This document shows positions 60,232-64,000 of a stretch of 64,000 nucleotides of DNA, in pieces. Below the pieces are notes generated by a model. That model saw nothing but the letters and a program-made list of their open reading frames with translations, had not been told where the DNA came from and did not search any database. The number at the start of each line of letters is the position of its first letter. Positions within the stretch are counted from its first letter, which is position 1. The position numbers and the translations under genes are program-made. Source of the DNA: RYN-230 sp963851025 (GTDB lineage: Bacteria; Actinomycetota; Actinomycetes; Streptosporangiales; Streptosporangiaceae); assembly GCA_963851025.1 (NCBI GenBank), contig CAWKOA010000008.1:62001-126000 (forward strand). Reading direction: 5' to 3'.

Positions 60232-60996
60232 GCCGGACCGGCTGGCCGCGATCTCCGCGAACAGCACCGTGATCTGCTGGTGCGCCCCGGCCTTGGTGAC
60301 GCCGAGGCCCTCCAGGGTGGCCGCGGTGGCGTCCTCGCCGTCCACCAGGCCGAGCAGGATGTGCTCAGTGCCGATGTAGTTGTGCCCCAGGTGCAGCGCC
60401 GACCGCAGCGCCCCCTTCAGCGTCGCGACCGCGCCGGGCCCGAGCGGCACCCGCGCGGCGGCCGGGCCGCCCTCGGCCGGCTTCCCGGCTGGCGCGTCCT
60501 GCGTCCCCGCCAGGTCCGGCAGCCCGAACGCGGAGCGCAGCTGCCCGGCGCTGACGCCGAGGCCGGCCAGGGCCTGGGCGGCGATCCCTTCCGGTTCCGC
60601 CAGCAACGCGACCGCGAGGTGCTCCGGGCCGATCACCGCGACGTCTGCGGCCTGCGCCAGGTCCTCGGCCGCGGCGAGCACGTTGCGGGCCCGCAGGGTG
60701 AACCGGGAGAAGTCGCCCGGAACGTGCGGCATCTGCGGGCCCTGGACCGGGCCGCGCGGCACGAACCGCTGCTGGGCGGCCTGCTTGCTGACGCCCATGC
60801 TGGCGCCGATCTGGCTCCACGACGCACCGGAGCGCCGGGCCTGGTCCACGAAATGGCCGATCAGCGAGTCAGCCTGGTCAGTGAGCTGGGCCGACACCGT
60901 GACCGCGTCGGACAGGTTCTCCAGCGGCGAGCCGCCGGGCCGCTGCACCTTGATGTAGGTGATCAGCGTGTCGAGGGAAACAGGCGAGGATGTCAT
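60217..60996 (-). CDS. Clp N-terminal (double Clp-repeat) protein with N-terminal helix-turn-helix
   Basis: A 259-residue protein with no AAA+ ATPase. Residues about 55-75 (ASWSQIGASMGVSKQAAQQRF) are a helix-turn-helix. Residues about 95-250 are two Clp_N repeats (FTLRARNVLAAAEDLAQ, GPEHLAVALLAEPEG, then ALHLGHNYIGTEHILLGLVDGED), as in the substrate-receiving domain of ClpA/ClpC. It may link DNA binding to protein-quality sensing or bind ClpC clients. The ATG at 60996 lies only 6 bases from a good -10 element, so its mRNA is probably leaderless. An inverted repeat abuts the start, consistent with autoregulation. Confidence 0.82.
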   Translation of the reverse strand: MTSSPVSLDTLITYIKVQRPGGSPLENLSDAVTVSAQLTDQADSLIGHFVDQARRSGASWSQIGASMGVSKQAAQQRFVPRGPVQGPQMPHVPGDFSRFTLRARNVLAAAEDLAQAADVAVIGPEHLAVALLAEPEGIAAQALAGLGVSAGQLRSAFGLPDLAGTQDAPAGKPAEGGPAAARVPLGPGAVATLKGALRSALHLGHNYIGTEHILLGLVDGEDATAATLEGLGVTKAGAHQQITVLFAEIAASRSGSGGA

Positions 60997-61045
60997 GCGT
61001 CAATGCTAGATTGACGCCGCTGCGTTCGTCAACGCCAACTTGACG
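60997..61045 (-). promoter_or_regulatory. Leaderless promoter and two GTCAA/TTGAC inverted repeats
   Basis: On the minus strand a TTGACG (61032-61027), 18 bases, and TAGCAT (61008-61003) form a promoter ending 6 bases before the ATG of the Clp-N gene. GCGTCAAT (60997-61004) and ATTGACGC (61010-61017) are a perfect inverted repeat covering the -10 region. CGTCAA and TTGACG (61027-61032, 61040-61045) form a second one covering the -35. Confidence 0.6.
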
Positions 61046-61144
61046 CTGCGGGCCGCGCAGCACCGCTTTTTCTCCGCAACGAGGACCGCACCAGCCCGGT
61101 GCCGCCCGCCAGGCCGGCCGGGCCGGGGCCAGCGCCGGGCAAGG

Positions 61145-61831
61145 CTAGATGTCGGTGATACGCAGCCCGGCGTGGGCCTTGTAACGGCGGTTGACCGAGA
61201 CGAGGTTGCAGGTCAGCGCCTCGATCTGGCCGCAGTTGCGCAGCCGCCCGGCGTAGACCCCGCGGACCCCCGGGATGCGCGCGGCGAGCGCCTGGACGAG
61301 GTCGGTGGCCTCCCGGTCGTCGCCCAGCACCATGACGTCGAGATCGACCGTCTCGATCTCGGGGTCCAGCAGCACGACCGCCGACACGTGGTGGAATGCC
61401 CCCACCACGCGGCTGCCGGTGAGCACGGCCGCCGCCTGCTGCGCGGCGCTGCCCTCCTCGACCGGGAGCGGGTAGGCCCCGCGCTGGTCGAAGCCCATCG
61501 GGTTGACGCAGTCGATCACGATCTTGCCGGCCAGCAGGCCGGCCAGCGAGGCCAGCAGGTCCCGGTGGCCTTCCCAGGGCACCGCCACGATCACGACGTC
61601 GGCCTGGCCCGCCGCGTCGGCGTTCGCCATCCCGCGGATCCCGCCGCCACCCAGCTCGGCCGCGGCGCTCCGGGCGCGCTCCGCGCTCCGCGAGCCGATG
61701 ATCACCGGGTTGCCTGCGGCGGCCAGCCGGTGCGCGAGACCGCGTCCCTGATCACCGGTGCCGCCCAGGACCCCCACGATCAGGTCGGCGACATCTTTGC
61801 CCATAGTGGTAGATCCTTGCTCCGCGGCCAT
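61145..61831 (-). CDS. npdG: NADPH-dependent F420 reductase (NADPH:F420 oxidoreductase)
   Basis: A 228-residue Rossmann protein of the F420-NADP oxidoreductase family. IVGVLGGTGDQGRGLAHRLA is the NADP/F420 site start, GSRSAERARSAAAELG the phosphate-binding region, and VVIVAVPWEGH follows. It also has CVNPMGFD, GAFHHVSAVVLLDP (helix common to the family) and VYAGRLRNCGQIEALTCNLVSVNRRYKAHAGLRITDI at the end. It exchanges hydride between NADPH and coenzyme F420, supporting an F420-using actinomycete. ATG 61831 or 61804 can start it; both have an AGGA-type site. Confidence 0.88.
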   Translation of the reverse strand: MAAEQGSTTMGKDVADLIVGVLGGTGDQGRGLAHRLAAAGNPVIIGSRSAERARSAAAELGGGGIRGMANADAAGQADVVIVAVPWEGHRDLLASLAGLLAGKIVIDCVNPMGFDQRGAYPLPVEEGSAAQQAAAVLTGSRVVGAFHHVSAVVLLDPEIETVDLDVMVLGDDREATDLVQALAARIPGVRGVYAGRLRNCGQIEALTCNLVSVNRRYKAHAGLRITDI

Positions 61832-61876
61832 GTGCCGATCCTGCCAGACCCCTGACGGGCGTGGCACGATGGCCCG

Positions 61877-62470
61877 GTGGACGCGGATCAGGTGGCTGCC
61901 CTGCGGGCCGTGCTCGCCCCGACCGGGTGGCTGGAGCGCACCACCGCGTTCGCCCGTGTCCTGCGCCGTTCCCGGACTCCCGGCGGGCTGCTGGTGGTCG
62001 GGACACCCGGGGACGAGCCGTGGCACCTCGCCGCGCACCTCGACGAGGAGAGCCGCCTGTCCGGCACCCCGGAGCTCTCCCCCACCCTGGTCCGCTGGGC
62101 ACCCCCGCGGGACGCCCCGCCGCACCTGCGGGTGGGCCTGGCCCGCCTGGAGCGGGCGGAGCGTGGTGAGACGGTGCTGGTCGTCGGCACCGGCCTGGCC
62201 CCGGCGCCGCTGCTCGAGCGGGTCAGCGACGCCCGCAAGCGGGCCACGGTGCTCGCCCTCGACCAGGGCGACCCCGAACTGGAGCAGCTGGCCCACGAGG
62301 CGCTCACGGTCGCGCCCGGGACCGCCCCGGTGTCCTTCGACGGGGCGCAGCATCTGGTCAGCTCGGCGGCCGGGGAGCCGGCCGGGCTGACCCGGCGGGG
62401 GCTGCGGCAGTGGCTCAACCAGGTCCTGGAGACCGTGAGCGGCCCCGCGCCCGGCCGTCCCGGCGGGTAG
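61877..62470 (+). CDS. Hypothetical protein, actinomycete type
   Basis: A 197-residue soluble protein that I do not recognise. GGLLVVGTPGDEPWHLAAHLDEE and RVGLARLERAERGETVLVVGTG suggest an alpha/beta fold, and ARKRATVLALDQGDPELEQLAHEAL a helical region. The C-terminus (GLTRRGLRQWLNQVLETVSG) is amphipathic. It begins with GTG 61877, 45 bases after the divergent F420 reductase gene. Codon use is normal for this genome, so it is probably real. Confidence 0.65.
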   Translation: MDADQVAALRAVLAPTGWLERTTAFARVLRRSRTPGGLLVVGTPGDEPWHLAAHLDEESRLSGTPELSPTLVRWAPPRDAPPHLRVGLARLERAERGETVLVVGTGLAPAPLLERVSDARKRATVLALDQGDPELEQLAHEALTVAPGTAPVSFDGAQHLVSSAAGEPAGLTRRGLRQWLNQVLETVSGPAPGRPGG

Positions 62471-62523
62471 CCAGATCACTCCCGGAACGCCTTCCCCGGC
62501 AGGCCTGCCCTTCATCTCGATTT

Positions 62524-62544
62524 TCCCTATTGACATTATAGGGA
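62524..62544. promoter_or_regulatory. Inverted repeat upstream of ssuD
   Basis: TCCCTAT (62524-62530) and ATAGGGA (62538-62544) flank TGACATT, in an AT-rich patch (62515-62550) 90 bases before ssuD. TTGACA inside it could also be a -35 element. Candidate operator for a sulfur-regulated promoter; the binding protein is unknown. Confidence 0.5.
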
Positions 62545-62633
62545 TTCTCCTCCCACCATGGGGTCATGGCTGCTTTCCCTCACTGGTCTTGCCACGCCAC
62601 GCCGATCTGCGCGGGAACCGTCGGGGGGGCTGG

Positions 62634-63828
62634 ATGACGCTCACGTTCCACTGGTTCCTGCCGACCACCGGCGATGGCCGGTCGATCATGGGCCGGGGGC
62701 ACAGCCTGCCCCCGGCCGGGACGGCGGGCGGCCCGGCCGGGCGCCCGGCCGCCCCGCACATCCGGGGCGCGGGCGCCCAGGAGCGCCCGCCGGGCATCGA
62801 GTACCTGGCCCAGGTGGCCCGCTCGGCCGAGCAGCTGGGCTTCGAGGCGGTGCTCACCCCGACCGGCACCTGGTGCGAGGACGCGTGGCTGGTCACTGCC
62901 GCACTGACCCGCGAGACCAGCCGGCTGAAGTTCCTGGTCGCGTTCCGGCCCGGGCTGACCTCCCCCACCCTGGCCGCCCAGATGGCCGCCACCTGCCAGC
63001 GGCTGTCCGGCGGGCGGCTGCTGCTGAACGTGGTGACCGGCGGGCAGGCCGACGAGCAGCGCCGGTTCGGCGACTATCTGTCCCACGACGAGCGGTACGC
63101 CCGGACCGCCGAGTTCCTGGCCATCGTCCGGGGCGCGTGGTCCGGCCAGCCGTTCGACTTCGACGGTGAACACTTCCAGGTGGAAGGGGCCGACTGTGCT
63201 GCGCCCGCCGGACCCGGTGCCCGGGGTCTACTTCGGCGGCTCGTCCGCCGCGGCGGGCGCCGTGGCGGCCTCGTCCGCGGACGTCTACCTGACCTGGGGC
63301 GAGCCCCCGGCGCAGGTGGCGGAGAAGCTCACCTGGATCCGGGAGCTGGCCGCGGCCCAGGGCCGCACGCTGCGCTTCGGCATCCGGCTGCACGTGATCA
63401 CCCGGGACACCGAGGCGGACGCCTGGGCCGAGGCCAGCCGGCTGCTCGACTACATCGACCCGGCCGAGATCACCCAGGCCCAGCAGGTCCTCGGGGCCAG
63501 CGAGTCGGTTGGCCAGGACCGGATGCGGGCCCTGCACGCCGCCTACCGGCACGGCGGGTCCGCCCAGGACCTGGAGATCTACCCGAACCTGTGGGCCGGC
63601 GTCGGCCTGGTCCGCGGCGGGGCCGGCACCGCCCTGGTCGGCAGCCACGAGAAGGTGGCTGACCTCATCGAGGAGTACGCCTCCCTCGGCATCAGCGAGT
63701 TCATCCTGTCCGGCTACCCGCACCTGGAGGAGGCCTACTGGTTCGGCGAGGGCGTCCTGCCCGAGATCCGCCGCCGCGAGTCGGCCGCCCGCAACTCGGG
63801 CCGACCCCACCTGCGAGCCAGTGCCTAG
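62634..63828 (+). CDS. ssuD: FMNH2-dependent alkanesulfonate monooxygenase, frame interrupted
   Basis: LLM-class flavin monooxygenase that releases sulfite from alkanesulfonates using FMNH2 from a partner reductase. MTLTFHWFLPTTGDGR, EAVLTPTGTWCEDAWLVTA and KFLVAFRPGLTSPTLAAQMAA match SsuD, as do LNVVTGGQADEQRRFG and the second-frame VYFGGSSAAAG, DVYLTWGEPPAQVAEK and EEYASLGISEFILSGYPHLEE. The frames join if one base is removed from about 63186-63192 (EGA then TVLRPPDP). ATG 62634 gives the standard SsuD start, though its G-rich upstream is unusual. The next gene, an FMN reductase, begins 37 bases downstream, so this is an ssu operon. Confidence 0.9.
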
Positions 63829-63865
63829 GCCAGTGCCCAGACCTGATCACCCACCCGAGGAGGAC

Positions 63866-64000
63866 GTGTTGAGCTTCGTCGTACTGGTCGCCAACCCCCG
63901 GCCGCAGTCCAGGACCCTGCAGATCGCGCGGCTGGCCGCCGAAGCTGTCAGCCGCACCGCCGCGCGGCCCGGCGAGCACCACGTCATCGACCTGTCCGGG
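63866..64000 (+). CDS. NADPH-dependent FMN reductase, 3' end cut by window
   Basis: The first 45 residues of an SsuE/MsuE-type flavin reductase: LSFVVLVANPRPQSRTLQIARLAAEAV is the flavodoxin-like phosphate-binding start, and HHVIDLSG follows before the window ends. It should supply FMNH2 to the adjacent SsuD. The start may be GTG 63866 or TTG 63869: AGGAGG (63858-63863) is 2 or 5 bases away respectively, which favours the TTG. Confidence 0.8.
   Translation, partial: MLSFVVLVANPRPQSRTLQIARLAAEAVSRTAARPGEHHVIDLSG

Noticed and set aside
1..64000. CRISPR arrays, tRNA/rRNA genes, IS elements, prophage, origin
   Set aside because: No regularly spaced repeats, cloverleaf sequences, transposase or phage motifs, or DnaA-box clusters were seen on reading both strands; absence of tRNAs should still be confirmed with a dedicated search.

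Overview
The window is chromosomal DNA from a very GC-rich actinomycete (Actinomycetota). Dense G/C-ending codons, many GTG starts and the gene families point there: a coenzyme F420 reductase, AfsR/SARP and LuxR/LAL regulators, DUF397/DUF5753, a GlnE-regulated glutamine synthetase and GlnR-like boxes. The order lipA - DUF4191 - RDD - glnA, then glnE - glnA2 - nadE - panB, resembles the nitrogen/lipoate region I recall from Streptomyces and Streptosporangiales. The exact order or genus cannot be read from the sequence.

Layout. 0-12 kb: epimerase tail, hydrolase, a HisRS with eukaryote/archaea-like motifs, an MFS exporter, lipA (frame broken), DUF4191, RDD, glnA with a GlnR-type box, then an EEP hydrolase, a diacylglycerol kinase-like protein and a PAP2 phosphatase. 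12-36 kb is an accessory block. It holds glutamate decarboxylase, a MalT-type LuxR regulator divergent from a GAP-family membrane protein, an apparent operon cydA-cydB-zwf-like-ndh, a GH15 glucosidase/trehalase, a cation/proton antiporter, a hydrolase plus GMC oxidase pair, a second large LuxR regulator divergent from a second GAP protein, and a ClC transporter. 36-41.5 kb holds small systems and remnants: a vapBC-like toxin-antitoxin with a long palindromic operator, DUF397 with a decayed DUF5753 regulator, an AraC/cupin pair and a truncated repeat protein. 41.5-50 kb holds glnE, an AfsR-like regulator and glnA2. 50-64 kb holds a SARP, nadE, PhzF, a TetR/MFS efflux unit, panB, a lipoprotein, a Clp-N/HTH protein, an F420 reductase and the start of an ssu (sulfonate) operon.

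How the genes work together. GlnA, GlnE and GlnA2 form the nitrogen module; both synthetase genes have GlnR-like boxes upstream. The accessory block combines non-proton-pumping respiration (NDH-2 and cytochrome bd) with a divergent G6PD-like enzyme in one transcription unit. Nearby are proton-consuming GadB, an antiporter and ClC, a combination that suggests acid/redox stress handling (inference).

Quality warning. Seven genes (lipA, both large LuxR regulators, the AfsR-like gene, the DHA2 exporter, panB, ssuD) are each interrupted by an apparent one-base shift, mostly in G/C runs, with good protein on both sides. An eighth shift may lie at the start of the first LuxR gene. Sequencing or assembly indels are the simplest explanation. 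No rRNA, tRNA, CRISPR array, insertion sequence or replication origin was recognised.
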